A DNA stretch of 64,000 bases from Paenisporosarcina macmurdoensis (GCF_042658845.1 NZ_JBHSRI010000007.1:1-64000); one strand, 5' to 3'. Positions 1-8,450 are shown, numbered from the stretch's first letter. A program made the numbers and translations. Notes: a model not told the origin generated them from the letters alone.

Positions 1-54
1 GGAAGCACGGCGACGTGTGCAGCTGACGAATACTAATCGATCGAGGACTTAACC
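1..54 (+). rRNA. 23S ribosomal RNA, 3' end (partial)
   Basis: The window opens inside a 23S rRNA gene. The text around 22-54 (agctgacgaatactaatcga followed by tcgaggacttaacc) is the conserved 3' terminus of Bacillales 23S rRNA. The 5' part lies outside the window. A spacer of about 130 bases with no gene separates it from the 5S gene. The end is placed at the usual ...ACTTAACC terminus by analogy. Confidence 0.9.
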
Positions 55-187
55 AAAATTTTGAATGGCTTTCAATGGCCCGTTTATCCAGTTTTGAGTG
101 AACAAGAAATAGTTTTTTTAAATAATGAAAAACACTTGTAATTCTCGTTTTACTTGGTATAATAAATCTTGTCGTTAAAAAAGAATA

Positions 188-308
188 CCCAGTCCAGTGA
201 TAATGGCAAAGAGGTCACACCCGTTCCCATACCGAACACGGAAGTTAAGCTCTTTAGCGCCGATGGTAGTTGGGGGTCTCCCCCTGCAAGAGTAGGACGT
301 CGCTGGGC
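188..308 (+). rRNA. 5S ribosomal RNA
   Basis: The core (aagaggtcacacccgttccc, ccgaacacggaagttaagct, then agcgccgatggtagt) is the canonical Bacillales 5S sequence. The ends pair (cccag near 188, ctggg near 303-307), giving helix I. The exact ends are uncertain by a few bases. It lies between the 23S gene and the tRNA cluster, as in a standard rrn operon. Confidence 0.92.
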
Positions 309-318
309 GATTTATTTC

Positions 319-394
319 GGAGGATTAGCTCAGCTGGGAGAGCATCTGCCTTACAAGCAGAGGGTCGGCGGTTCGAGCCCGTCATCCTCCACCA
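319..394 (+). tRNA. tRNA-Val (anticodon TAC)
   Basis: Full cloverleaf with acceptor ggaggat/atcctcc, anticodon TAC in the loop of the ctgcc/gcag stem, T arm GGTTCGAG and an encoded CCA. First tRNA of the cluster. Confidence 0.95.
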
Positions 395-410
395 TATTTT
401 TTTACAGTGT

Positions 411-486
<76 letters not shown>

Positions 487-497
487 TTAATTTTCGA

Positions 498-573
498 GAG
501 CCATTAGCTCAGTTGGTAGAGCATCTGACTTTTAATCAGAGGGTCGTAGGTTCGAATCCTACATGGCTCACCA
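498..573 (+). tRNA. tRNA-Lys (anticodon TTT)
   Basis: Cloverleaf with acceptor gagccat/atggctc, anticodon loop cttttaa, T arm GGTTCGAATCC and an encoded CCA. Confidence 0.95.
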
Positions 574-590
574 TTTTTAAATATTAAGTC

Positions 591-675
591 GCGGGTATGG
601 CGGAACTGGCAGACGCACTAGACTTAGGATCTAGCGCCGCAAGGCGTGGGGGTTCGACTCCCTTTACCCGCACCA
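591..675 (+). tRNA. tRNA-Leu (anticodon TAG)
   Basis: Class II tRNA of 85 nt with a long variable arm (cgccgcaaggcg), acceptor gcgggta/tacccgc, anticodon TAG and an encoded CCA. Confidence 0.95.
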
Positions 676-694
676 TTTTTATAACAACATACGA

Positions 695-769
695 GCGGAA
701 GTAGTTCAGTGGTAGAACATCACCTTGCCAAGGTGGGGGTCGCGAGTTCGAACCTCGTCTTCCGCTCCA
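695..769 (+). tRNA. tRNA-Gly (anticodon GCC)
   Basis: Cloverleaf with acceptor gcggaag/cttccgc, anticodon GCC between cacct and aggtg, T arm GTTCGAA and an encoded CCA. Confidence 0.95.
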
Positions 770-782
770 AAACTTCTTAAGT

Positions 783-871
783 GCCGGGGTGGCGGAACTG
801 GCAGACGCACAGGACTTAAAATCCTGCGGTAGGTGACTACCGTACCGGTTCGATTCCGGTCCTCGGCACCA
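783..871 (+). tRNA. tRNA-Leu (anticodon TAA)
   Basis: Class II tRNA of 89 nt with variable arm cggtaggtgactaccg, anticodon TAA between ggact and aatcc, acceptor gccgggg/cctcggc (one G-U pair) and an encoded CCA. Confidence 0.95.
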
Positions 872-893
872 TCTTTTTAAAACAGCATATTTA

Positions 894-970
894 GCGCCCG
901 TAGCTCAATTGGATAGAGTACTTGACTACGAATCAAGCGGTTAGAGGTTCGAGTCCTCTCGGGCGCGCCA
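894..970 (+). tRNA. tRNA-Arg (anticodon ACG)
   Basis: Cloverleaf with acceptor gcgcccg/cgggcgc, anticodon ACG (expected to be edited to ICG), T arm GGTTCGAGTCC and an encoded CCA. Confidence 0.95.
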
Positions 971-983
971 TTATTATTAACTT

Positions 984-1060
984 CGGGAAGTAGCTCAGCT
1001 TGGTAGAGCACTTGGTTTGGGACCAAGGGGTCGCAGGTTCGAATCCTGTCTTCCCGACCA
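984..1060 (+). tRNA. tRNA-Pro (anticodon TGG)
   Basis: Cloverleaf with acceptor cgggaag/cttcccg, anticodon TGG between ttggt and accaa, and an encoded CCA. Confidence 0.95.
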
Positions 1061-1078
1061 GTATTTTATCCCTTTTTA

Positions 1079-1154
1079 GGGGCCTTAGCTCAGCTGGGAG
1101 AGCGCCTGCCTTGCACGCAGGAGGTCAGCGGTTCGATCCCGCTAGGCTCCACCA
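1079..1154 (+). tRNA. tRNA-Ala (anticodon TGC)
   Basis: Cloverleaf with acceptor ggggcct/aggctcc (G-U at position 3; the G3-U70 identity pair typical of alanine tRNA), anticodon TGC and an encoded CCA. Confidence 0.95.
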
Positions 1155-1171
1155 ACATTTATAAAGATCCT

Positions 1172-1245
1172 GGCGGCCTAGCTCAGCTGGCTAGAGCGTA
1201 CGGTTCATACCCGTGAGGTCGGGGGTTCGATCCCCTCGGCCGCCA
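1172..1245 (+). tRNA. tRNA-Met, elongator (anticodon CAT)
   Basis: Acceptor ggcggcc/ggccgcc and anticodon CAT. The body closely resembles the B. subtilis elongator tRNA-Met as I remember it. CCA is not encoded: the discriminator A is followed by TTA, so CCA must be added after transcription. Assignment to Met rather than Ile2 rests on family resemblance. Confidence 0.88.
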
Positions 1246-1252
1246 TTATTTA

Positions 1253-1329
1253 GGACCTTTAGCTCAGTTGGTTAGAGCAGACGGCTCATAACCGTCCGGT
1301 CGCAGGTTCGAGTCCTGCAAGGTCCACCA
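1253..1329 (+). tRNA. tRNA-Ile2 (anticodon CAT, lysidine type), possibly Met
   Basis: Cloverleaf with acceptor ggacctt/aaggtcc, anticodon loop ctcataa and an encoded CCA. In the B. subtilis trnB order the second CAT tRNA at this place is the one whose C34 is changed to lysidine and reads AUA. Anticodon sequence alone cannot separate this from Met. Confidence 0.85.
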
Positions 1330-1341
1330 CTTATATATCTC

Positions 1342-1434
1342 GGAGGTATACCCAAGTTTGGCTGAAGGGATCGGTCTTGAAAACCGACAGGGGAGTAAAA
1401 TCCCGCGGGGGTTCGAATCCCTCTACCTCCTCCA
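1342..1434 (+). tRNA. tRNA-Ser (anticodon TGA)
   Basis: Class II tRNA of 93 nt with a long variable arm, acceptor ggaggta/tacctcc, anticodon TGA in the loop cttgaaa and an encoded CCA. Confidence 0.95.
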
Positions 1435-1589
1435 TTTTACTAAGTGTGTGGTATAAATAAATCATCAAACATTACATACATATCTCGCTCTAAAGAAATC
1501 GCGAGGGTGGAGAAAATCGTCAAACAAAGATGACGATGGCCACTACGCATAAAGCGTTAAAGCAATTGTGTTTGTAACAATAATATTAT
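1435..1589 (+). other. Spacer with two hairpins inside the tRNA cluster
   Basis: No gene is visible. Two successive hairpins can be drawn: CTCGC (1484-1488) with GCGAG (1501-1505), and ATCGTCA (1516-1522) with TGACGAT (1531-1537). Neither is followed by a T run, so they are not terminators. They may be processing signals. The remaining spacers in the cluster are mostly 5-25 bases, which makes this one unusual. Confidence 0.5.
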
Positions 1590-1667
<78 letters not shown>

Positions 1668-1669
1668 AT

Positions 1670-1745
1670 GGTTCCGTGGTGTAGCGGTTAACATGCCTGC
1701 CTGTCACGCAGGAGATCGCGGGTTCGATTCCCGTCGGGACCGCCA
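1670..1745 (+). tRNA. tRNA-Asp (anticodon GTC)
   Basis: Cloverleaf with acceptor ggttccg/cgggacc, anticodon GTC, discriminator G and an encoded CCA. Confidence 0.95.
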
Positions 1746-1892
1746 TTTTTTTAAAGTAATTCTTTAGGAATTTGGCAGAAGCAAAGAAGATCGAGGAAGC
1801 AAAATGAGTAAGTGAAGGAGCGTACTAACATACGTGACTAACCGAAAGAAGCTGACAAAGAGATTCAATGCTAGTACAAATTCAACTAATGT
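1746..1892 (+). other. Spacer of about 147 bases between tRNA-Asp and tRNA-Phe
   Basis: No gene is visible. The purine-rich text around 1776-1860 (gaagaagatcgaggaagc, then gtgaaggagcgtacta) looks to me like the spacer or leader sequence found around rRNA genes in related bacteria, but I cannot confirm that here. A small inverted repeat (cgta...tacg) lies near 1830. Confidence 0.4.
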
Positions 1893-1968
1893 GGCTCAGT
1901 AGCTCAGTCGGTAGAGCAAAGGACTGAAAATCCTTGTGTCGGCGGTTCGATTCCGTCCTGAGCCACCA
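1893..1968 (+). tRNA. tRNA-Phe (anticodon GAA)
   Basis: Cloverleaf with acceptor ggctcag/ctgagcc, anticodon GAA in ctgaaaa and an encoded CCA. Confidence 0.95.
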
Positions 1969-1972
1969 TATT

Positions 1973-2046
1973 GCGGGTGTAGTTTAGTGGTAAAACCTCA
2001 GCCTTCCAAGCTGATGATGAGAGTTCGATTCTCTTCACCCGCTCCA
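1973..2046 (+). tRNA. tRNA-Gly (anticodon TCC)
   Basis: Cloverleaf with acceptor gcgggtg/cacccgc, anticodon TCC in cttccaa and an encoded CCA. It follows tRNA-Phe directly; the tRNA-His usually found at this place in the B. subtilis trnB order is missing. Confidence 0.95.
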
Positions 2047-2056
2047 ATTTTTTTGT

Positions 2057-2133
<77 letters not shown>

Positions 2134-2134
2134 T

Positions 2135-2209
2135 TCCGAAGTAGCTCAGTGGTAGAGCAATCGACTGTTAATCGATTGGTCGTAGGTTCGAGTCCTACCT
2201 TCGGAGCCA
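2135..2209 (+). tRNA. tRNA-Asn (anticodon GTT)
   Basis: Cloverleaf with acceptor tccgaag/cttcgga, anticodon GTT in ctgttaa, discriminator G and an encoded CCA. Confidence 0.95.
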
Positions 2210-2218
2210 ATTATTTCT

Positions 2219-2309
2219 GGGGAAGTACTCAAGTGGCTGAAGAGGCGCCCCTGCTAAGGGTGTAGGTCGGTCAAACGGCGCGAGGGTTCAAATCCCTCCT
2301 TCTCCGCCA
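2219..2309 (+). tRNA. tRNA-Ser (anticodon GCT)
   Basis: Class II tRNA of 91 nt with a long variable arm, acceptor ggggaag/cttctcc (one G-U pair), anticodon GCT in ctgctaa, discriminator G and an encoded CCA. Confidence 0.95.
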
Positions 2310-2316
2310 GATGTAA

Positions 2317-2388
2317 GGCCCCTTGGTCAAGCGGTTAAGACACCGCCCTTTCACGGCGGTAACACGGGTTCGAATCCCGTAGGGGTCA
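2317..2388 (+). tRNA. tRNA-Glu (anticodon TTC)
   Basis: Cloverleaf with acceptor ggcccct/aggggtc, anticodon TTC in ctttcac. CCA is not encoded (the discriminator A is followed by TAT). It is the last tRNA of the cluster and lies directly upstream of a terminator. Confidence 0.93.
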
Positions 2389-2400
2389 TATAGAAAGATG

Positions 2401-2428
2401 CGCTATCTTCGGGATAGCGTGTTTTTTT
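2401..2428 (+). terminator. Terminator of the rrn-tRNA operon
   Basis: Stem CGCTATC/GATAGCG around a UUCGG loop, followed by a run of seven T. It closes the rRNA and tRNA transcript. Confidence 0.9.
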
Positions 2429-2520
2429 ATGTCCAAATGTCGAATTATAGGGAATCGTGACATATCGCTCGTGAACCATTCATTATTCTGTTCTTAGTCC
2501 TTTCATAAACCACCATACTA

Positions 2521-2560
2521 AAAACCCGCAAGTGCTTAATAGCGCACTTGCGGGTTTTTT
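2521..2560. terminator. Bidirectional terminator, 3' side of menA
   Basis: Long stem AAAACCCGCAAGTGC pairing with GCACTTGCGGGTTTT, with T runs on both strands. It ends menA on the minus strand and could also block read-through from the tRNA operon. Confidence 0.88.
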
Positions 2561-2565
2561 ACATA

Positions 2566-3477
2566 TTAAATCAAATAACCAATTAATAAGCCAATACTAA
2601 GCAGGAAACCGAATATGGTATTCGTTAATGCAGTATCTTTCATAGCCGGAGCTACTTCAATTGTATGTACTTTTGTTTTAAAAATACGGATTGCATGTAT
2701 AGGTTTTTTTATACTTACGAATATAAGAAGTGCCCAAGGTGTTAGTACACCCCAAATAACTAAAGCTACGATCCATACATAGGAAACTACGAACAGTGCA
2801 AGCAATACATTAATTGCTTGTTTACGACCGATTAATATAGCCATTGTTTTACGGCCACTTTCTTTATCGCCCACTAAATCACGAATATTGTTTGATAGCA
2901 TAATTGCAGCGACAAGTAGCATACTTGGAACAGACAGTAATAGAGCGATTGTTGTGATGTCACCTGTTTGAATAAAGAATGCTATTAAGACGATTAACAT
3001 GCCCATAAAAACACCTGAAAATAATTCACCAAAAGGTGTATATGCAATTGGATATGGACCACCAGTATATAAATATCCAATTGCCATTGCTACAGCTCCA
3101 ACAACAGCTAATAGCCAAGTGGTTTGGATGCAAATATAGATACCTAATAAGATCGAGATAGCATAAAGCAGTAATGCAAGTATCATGACTGTTTTTGGTT
3201 TAACGCCATTTCGTACAATGGCACCACCAATTCCGACCGATTTTTCAGTATCTAACCCTCTTGCAAAATCATAGTACTCATTAAACATATTTGTAGCTGC
3301 TTGGATGAGCATGCTTGCAAATAACATGGCGAAAAATAATGGCCAATGTATATTTGTATAAGAAATTGCAATCATTGTTCCTAGAAATACCGGGACGAAT
3401 GATGCTGTTAACGTATGAGGTCTTGTTAATTGCCACCATATACGCCAGCCAGTATCGGCTTTTAAATCGTGTGACAT
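2566..3477 (-). CDS. menA: 1,4-dihydroxy-2-naphthoate polyprenyltransferase MenA
   Basis: MenA attaches the polyprenyl chain to 1,4-dihydroxy-2-naphthoate to make demethylmenaquinone, an integral membrane step. The 303-residue protein shows the UbiA-superfamily aspartate motifs: N-x3-EYYDFARGLD in the first cytosolic loop and NNIRDLVGDKESGRKT in the second, with about eight to nine hydrophobic segments. The start is the ATG at 3477 (MSHDLKAD), preceded by gaaggagcgg; an upstream TTG at 3528 would add 17 basic residues and is less likely. It is divergent from menF, so the whole pathway except the MenG methyltransferase and the isoprenoid chain synthase is clustered here. Confidence 0.93.
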   Translation of the reverse strand: MSHDLKADTGWRIWWQLTRPHTLTASFVPVFLGTMIAISYTNIHWPLFFAMLFASMLIQAATNMFNEYYDFARGLDTEKSVGIGGAIVRNGVKPKTVMILALLLYAISILLGIYICIQTTWLLAVVGAVAMAIGYLYTGGPYPIAYTPFGELFSGVFMGMLIVLIAFFIQTGDITTIALLLSVPSMLLVAAIMLSNNIRDLVGDKESGRKTMAILIGRKQAINVLLALFVVSYVWIVALVIWGVLTPWALLIFVSIKKPIHAIRIFKTKVHTIEVAPAMKDTALTNTIFGFLLSIGLLIGYLI

Positions 3478-3606
3478 ATAGTCTCCGCTCCTTCTTCTTT
3501 TTTCACCTCCCTTATTGTACTTCAACAACTTAATTATGGGTAGATTGTTTGCTTATCGGATGCCGAATCGGGATAAAAGAGGTATGATAGAAGGTATGAT
3601 ATTGAG

Positions 3607-3632
3607 GGAACTTTACTTTTTTGTAAAGTCCT
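3607..3632 (+). promoter_or_regulatory. Hairpin in the men operon leader
   Basis: Stem ACTTTAC/GTAAAGT around six T, flanked by GGA...CC, about 20 bases before the menF start. It lies between the presumed promoter region and the Shine-Dalgarno sequence (cggaggga). Its role is unknown; it lacks a following T run, so it is not a plain terminator. Confidence 0.4.
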
Positions 3633-3651
3633 ATTTACGGAGGGAAGCTGG

Positions 3652-5034
3652 ATGAATCGTAAGACATTTACATCCACAGAATACGCAGTTGAAGAGCTAT
3701 CATCAGCTGTACATTTTTATACTGAAACGATTGAAGTTAATGGATTATCCTCAATTGCTTTTTTTGAAGCAGGCGAGTCATATAAAGGGAAAAGATTTTA
3801 TTGGCAAAACCGTGAAAAAACCTTTACCTTAGTTGGCATTGGACATGCACATGTTATTACAAGCTCATCTGAGGACAGCCGGTTTGAAGAAGTAGATAAA
3901 CAATGGAATGAACTCTGCTCTAAAATTGTCAATGAAGAACAGGATTTACAGCCTATACTATTTGGTGGGTTTTCGTTTGACCCTGCAAATCATTTGTCTT
4001 CCGAGTGGGATATATTCCCCTCGGCATACTTTGCTGTGCCATCATTTCAACTTGTCATTCGTGATGACAGAGTTTTTATTAGTATTCATTTAGTTACAAG
4101 TGAATTAGACTCACAACATCTATTTGATCATCTACGTTCAGAGCGTGACGATTTGATTCATGCAGCACAAGTAAAGGAATTAAAACCATATGCAAAACCA
4201 CTGTTAACGAATTTAGAAGAACGTTTTAAGGAACTGTATTTAGATGCAGTTTCTCATGTTACAAAGTTAATTCATGCTGGGGAAGCACAGAAAGTCGTGA
4301 TTGCCCGTTCGTTATCCTTAACATTTGCAGAAGATGTCAATTCACCCTCTGCTATGTATCATGTATCAAAGGAGCAACCAGAAAGTTTTCTTTTTGGTTT
4401 GGAACTTGGAGATAATTTGTTTTTTGGAGCGACACCTGAACGATTAGTAAAGGTTGAAAATCGCAGAGCACTTTCTACTTGTTTGGCTGGCTCTATTAAC
4501 CGGGGACAAACTGCAACAAAAGATCAACAACTAGGCAATGACTTACTGCAAGATTCAAAAAACCGTGAAGAACATCAATATGTAGTCGATATGATTACAA
4601 GTGTATTTAAACAGTATTGTGATGATGTTAAAGTGCCGAAGTTTCCTAAGTTAATGAAAATTCGTGACATTCAACATTTATTTACACCTGTAGAAGGTCA
4701 TTTACAAAAAGGACAAGGCTTGCTTCAACTAGTAAAAGACTTGCATCCCACTCCGGCATTAGGTGGCGAACCGCGTGCAGATGCCATGGCCATTATTCGA
4801 ATGGTGGAGCAAATGAATCGTGGATATTATGCAGCTCCTGTTGGCTGGATTGATGCTGAAGGAAATGGAGAATTTGCAGTGGCCATTCGTTCTGCCTTAT
4901 TAAATAAACAAAAGGCATATCTTTATGCTGGTGGAGGCATTGTAGCAGATTCGGATCCAACATCGGAATACGCAGAGACGTTAGTGAAATTTAGACCGAT
5001 GTTACGAACTCTTGGAGGCAAGTTAAATGGATAA
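3652..5034 (+). CDS. menF: Isochorismate synthase MenF
   Basis: MenF converts chorismate to isochorismate, the first committed step of menaquinone synthesis. The 460-residue protein has the chorismate-binding fold in its C-terminal half: the KVVIARS lysine region (about residues 213-220), LAGSINRG, the GEPRADAM segment and the Mg-binding GGGIVADSDPTSEYAET region (about 426-442). The length fits the MenF/DhbC family. ATG with Shine-Dalgarno cggagggaa. menD starts 8 bases before its stop codon, so the two are translationally coupled. A paralogous DhbC or anthranilate synthase is less likely because of the men context. Confidence 0.95.
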   Translation: MNRKTFTSTEYAVEELSSAVHFYTETIEVNGLSSIAFFEAGESYKGKRFYWQNREKTFTLVGIGHAHVITSSSEDSRFEEVDKQWNELCSKIVNEEQDLQPILFGGFSFDPANHLSSEWDIFPSAYFAVPSFQLVIRDDRVFISIHLVTSELDSQHLFDHLRSERDDLIHAAQVKELKPYAKPLLTNLEERFKELYLDAVSHVTKLIHAGEAQKVVIARSLSLTFAEDVNSPSAMYHVSKEQPESFLFGLELGDNLFFGATPERLVKVENRRALSTCLAGSINRGQTATKDQQLGNDLLQDSKNREEHQYVVDMITSVFKQYCDDVKVPKFPKLMKIRDIQHLFTPVEGHLQKGQGLLQLVKDLHPTPALGGEPRADAMAIIRMVEQMNRGYYAAPVGWIDAEGNGEFAVAIRSALLNKQKAYLYAGGGIVADSDPTSEYAETLVKFRPMLRTLGGKLNG

Positions 5035-6745
5035 TCGTGCAAACTTAACCGAGTACGTTCATACGATCGTGCAAACTTTTCTTCAAGCTGGTGTTCAGGA
5101 TGTTGTGATCAGTCCAGGTTCTCGCTCTACTCCTCTTGCTTATGCCTTTAGTCAAACACAAGCATTTAACACATATATGCAAATTGACGAGCGTTCAGCT
5201 GGATTCTTTGCTTTAGGGTTGGCAAAAGCTAAACAAAATCCAGTGTTGCTGCTTTGTACTTCTGGAACTGCAGCAGCTAACTATTTCCCGTCAATTGTGG
5301 AAGCAAACTATGCACGAATTCCACTCATTGTGTTAACGGCAGACAGACCTCACGAGTTGCGAGAAGTTGGCGCACCGCAAGCTATAAATCAAGTTCAATT
5401 ATATGGGAATCACGTTAAATGGAGTGTGGATTTTCCTTTAGCGGACGGCTATAAAGAAACGATCCCTTTTGTCGAGAGACATACTGGACGAGCAGTTACT
5501 TTTGCAAAGGCAGCACCGATGGGTCCCATACACATAAATATCCCGTTTCGCGAGCCGTTACTACTCGATTTTGAGTACGAAGTACAACCATCAACGTACC
5601 AACAATCGATTACCGGATCAATTGTTGCTTCTCAATCATCCATTAAATTGGTTGAAGAGATGATGGTGAATACCAAGAGGGGATTCATAATTGTTGGTGA
5701 ACTATCTGGTGATTTCTCAAAACAAGATTTTTGGGCTTTCGCTAAATCACTTCAGTGGCCAATAATAGCTGATGCACTTTCCCAACTTCGTACGGAAGTT
5801 CCTGAAGAATGCCGACATTTATTGATAGATCAATACGATGCTCTGTTGAAAAGTGGGAATTTTAAAAAGGCAATAAACCCAGATTTAGTCTTGCGATTTG
5901 GTGCACAACCTGTGTCAAAACCACTTTCTCTTTTCTTGAAAGAATATAGACCTGCTGTCTATATCGTCATTGATGAAGATCCTTTATTCCGTGATTCTTT
6001 AGGTGTAGTGACTCATCATATACAGTCAATTCCGCAAGTATTTTGGAATGACGTCAATCAAGTACAAACTAATGAAACACTGAACATCTGGACACAAGCG
6101 AATTCGGTTGCAACGGAACATATTGAACGTTACATTGACGACCAACAAGATGAAGGTGCATTTGCTGGAAAATTATTTAATTTATTAGCTGATGGTAGTG
6201 ATTTAATCTCGGGAAGCAGCATGCCAATTCGTGATGTCGATACTTTCTTTAATCAAACAACCAAAGATATCGCTATCTATGCTAATCGTGGAACAAATGG
6301 CATTGACGGGGTGGTATCAACTGCTCTCGGCATACAACAAGCTAGAAAGCGTCCCACAACCCTTTTAATTGGTGATATCTCCTTTTTACACGATAGTAAT
6401 GGCTTATTGGTCACTCGTTTTCACGACACTGATCTTACCATCGTTGTGATGAATAATGACGGAGGGGGCATTTTCTCATATCTACCGCAGTCCAAGGAAG
6501 AAACATATTTTGAGAAGTTGTTCGGAACGCCAACAGGTTTAACATTTGATTCTATCGCAACTATGTATCAAGCAGAATATTTTGCTGTCGATTCAATGGA
6601 AGCATTTGAAGATGCTTTAACTACCCTTAAACACAAGGATTTACGCATCATTGAAGTGAAGACGAATCGTCAAGAAAATGTGATAGCTCATCGTCATTTA
6701 TGGAGCGACATCACCGAGGAGTTAGATCAACTGTGGAGCAATTAA
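5027..6745 (+). CDS. menD: SEPHCHC synthase MenD
   Basis: MenD is the thiamine-diphosphate enzyme that joins isochorismate and 2-oxoglutarate to give SEPHCHC. The 572-residue protein shows the family order: SPGSRSTPLAYAF near the N-terminus, DERSAGFFALGLAK with the catalytic glutamate region, ADRPHELREVGAPQAINQ, GSSMPIRD and ANRGTNGIDG, and the ThDP/Mg site GDISFLHDSNG to NNDGGGIF in the C-terminal domain. It overlaps menF by 8 bases and menH by 13, consistent with one polycistronic mRNA. Confidence 0.96.
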   Translation: MDNRANLTEYVHTIVQTFLQAGVQDVVISPGSRSTPLAYAFSQTQAFNTYMQIDERSAGFFALGLAKAKQNPVLLLCTSGTAAANYFPSIVEANYARIPLIVLTADRPHELREVGAPQAINQVQLYGNHVKWSVDFPLADGYKETIPFVERHTGRAVTFAKAAPMGPIHINIPFREPLLLDFEYEVQPSTYQQSITGSIVASQSSIKLVEEMMVNTKRGFIIVGELSGDFSKQDFWAFAKSLQWPIIADALSQLRTEVPEECRHLLIDQYDALLKSGNFKKAINPDLVLRFGAQPVSKPLSLFLKEYRPAVYIVIDEDPLFRDSLGVVTHHIQSIPQVFWNDVNQVQTNETLNIWTQANSVATEHIERYIDDQQDEGAFAGKLFNLLADGSDLISGSSMPIRDVDTFFNQTTKDIAIYANRGTNGIDGVVSTALGIQQARKRPTTLLIGDISFLHDSNGLLVTRFHDTDLTIVVMNNDGGGIFSYLPQSKEETYFEKLFGTPTGLTFDSIATMYQAEYFAVDSMEAFEDALTTLKHKDLRIIEVKTNRQENVIAHRHLWSDITEELDQLWSN

Positions 6746-7551
6746 TCAAAAGTGTTCGAGGAGTAAAGATTGGTTATTCCATCATGAATAAAGAGGCATC
6801 TGAGACGATGGTTTTTTTGCATGGTTTTACAGGAAGCACGAAAACTTGGGAACCCATCATAGAATGCTTACCTCCAAAAGTCAGATGTATTACAGTGGAT
6901 TTATTGGGACATGGTAAGACGGATGCTCCTCAAGAAACACGACGCTATGAAATGAAAGAGCAACTTCTGGATTTACAGACGCTGTTTGTTTCGCTTCAAG
7001 TAACTGATTTTACGCTCGTTGGTTATTCGATGGGGGGACGTATTGCCCTTGCTTATGCCATTACTTATCCAAAATTTGTTAGACGCTTAGTATTGGAAAG
7101 CGCGTCTCCAGGACTGCAATTAGTAACTGAACAACAAGCAAGAATAAAGGCAGATGAATCGTTAGCGAAAAAAATAGAAGTTGAAGGTTTGCCAGCATTT
7201 ATTGACTTCTGGCAAGACATACCGCTATTCCAATCACAGAAGAAACTTTCTGATTTAGAGCGACAAGCCATCCGTCAAGAACGCCTTCAGCAATCTTCTT
7301 TAGGATTAGCGAGTAGTTTGAAAGGGATGGGAACAGGAAGCCAACCGTCTTATTGGTCACAATTAAATGAATTAAAAATACCGGTAACACTTATTACTGG
7401 AGAGCTCGATGAAAAATTCAAGTTAATAGCACAACAAATGAAAAATCGCATAGAAAACAGCCAACATCTTGAAGTTTTAGCTGTTGGACATGCGATTCAT
7501 GTGGAAAATCCCGTTCAGTTTGCTACAATAATAATGGAGCAAGTGAAATGA
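6733..7551 (+). CDS. menH: SHCHC synthase MenH (alpha/beta hydrolase)
   Basis: MenH eliminates pyruvate from SEPHCHC to form SHCHC. The alpha/beta-hydrolase signatures are FLHGFTGS (oxyanion), nucleophile elbow GYSMGG, an aspartate in GELDEKF and a histidine in GHAIHVENP. The likely start is GTG at 6733 (VEQLIKSVRGVKIGY), 11 bases after gaggag; an in-frame ATG at 6700 would overlap menD by 46 bases without a better ribosome site. The product is 272 residues, usual for the family. Confidence 0.9.
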   Translation: MEQLIKSVRGVKIGYSIMNKEASETMVFLHGFTGSTKTWEPIIECLPPKVRCITVDLLGHGKTDAPQETRRYEMKEQLLDLQTLFVSLQVTDFTLVGYSMGGRIALAYAITYPKFVRRLVLESASPGLQLVTEQQARIKADESLAKKIEVEGLPAFIDFWQDIPLFQSQKKLSDLERQAIRQERLQQSSLGLASSLKGMGTGSQPSYWSQLNELKIPVTLITGELDEKFKLIAQQMKNRIENSQHLEVLAVGHAIHVENPVQFATIIMEQVK

Positions 7552-7570
7552 TTATTTTAGGAGGAAGAGT

Positions 7571-8389
7571 ATGACACGTCAATGGGTATCAGAACGTACA
7601 TATGAAGATATTAAATATGAAACATATAACGGAATCGCAAAAATCACGATTAACCGTCCGGAAGTTCGCAACGCGTTCCGTCCGAAAACAGTTAAAGAAT
7701 TACTAGAAGCATTTACACATGCAAGAGACGATTCTAAAGTTGGAGTCATCGTTTTAACTGGTGAGGGTGAAAAAGCTTTTTGTTCAGGTGGAGACCAATC
7801 AGTACGTGGCCACGGTGGATATGTTGGGGAAGATGAAATTCCTCGCTTAAACGTTCTTGACTTGCAACGTTTAATTCGTGTAATTCCGAAGCCAGTTGTT
7901 GCCATGGTAGCTGGTTATGCAATTGGTGGCGGACACGTCCTTCACGTTGTATGTGATTTAACCATTGCTGCTGACAATGCAATCTTTGGACAAACTGGTC
8001 CTAAAGTTGGTTCATTTGATGCGGGTTATGGTTCAGGATATCTTGCTCGTATTATCGGTCATAAAAAAGCACGTGAAATTTGGTACTTATGCCGTCAATA
8101 TGATGCACAAGCGGCACTTGATATGGGCTTAGTTAATACGGTTGTCCCTTACGCACAATTAGAAGATGAGACCGTACAATGGTGTGAAGAAATGCTTTCC
8201 ATGTCTCCGACAGCGCTACGTTTCTTAAAAGCAGCGATGAATGCAGATACCGATGGTTTAGCAGGTCTTCAACAATTAGCGGGAGATGCTACTCTTCTTT
8301 ACTATACAACTGATGAAGCGAAAGAAGGCCGCGATGCCTTTAAGGAAAAACGTAAACCTGACTTCGGTCAATTCCCTCGTTTCCCTTGA
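7571..8389 (+). CDS. menB: 1,4-dihydroxy-2-naphthoyl-CoA synthase MenB
   Basis: MenB is the crotonase-family enzyme that cyclises o-succinylbenzoyl-CoA. Recognisable segments are CSGGDQSVRGHGGYVG, the oxyanion stretch GYAIGGGHVLHVVCD, QTGPKVGSFDAGYGS and the C-terminal KPDFGQFPRFP typical of MenB. The protein is 272 residues. ATG with Shine-Dalgarno taggaggaa. It is separated from menE by a terminator-like hairpin, so MenB may be made in excess of MenE and MenC. Confidence 0.97.
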   Translation: MTRQWVSERTYEDIKYETYNGIAKITINRPEVRNAFRPKTVKELLEAFTHARDDSKVGVIVLTGEGEKAFCSGGDQSVRGHGGYVGEDEIPRLNVLDLQRLIRVIPKPVVAMVAGYAIGGGHVLHVVCDLTIAADNAIFGQTGPKVGSFDAGYGSGYLARIIGHKKAREIWYLCRQYDAQAALDMGLVNTVVPYAQLEDETVQWCEEMLSMSPTALRFLKAAMNADTDGLAGLQQLAGDATLLYYTTDEAKEGRDAFKEKRKPDFGQFPRFP

Positions 8390-8403
8390 TAACAACATTT
8401 CTC

Positions 8404-8433
8404 AAGCTGTCCTTTTAAGAAGGGCAGCTTTTT
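8404..8433 (+). terminator. Intra-operon terminator between menB and menE
   Basis: Eleven-pair stem AAGCTGTCCTT / AAGGGCAGCTT (one G-U), loop of five, then five T. It sits 14 bases after the menB stop and 17 bases before menE. It likely causes partial termination, lowering menE-menC relative to menFDHB. Confidence 0.75.
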
Positions 8434-8450
8434 CTAAAGGTGGGTTAAAC

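Noticed and set aside
2431..2520. Possible extra tRNA or small gene after the tRNA terminator
   Set aside because: No cloverleaf and no open frame with a ribosome site could be found in this stretch.
8286..8450. N-terminal extension of menE back to 8286
   Set aside because: It would overlap menB in another frame and include the terminator hairpin; the homologous start is MYPNWLAQR at 8451.
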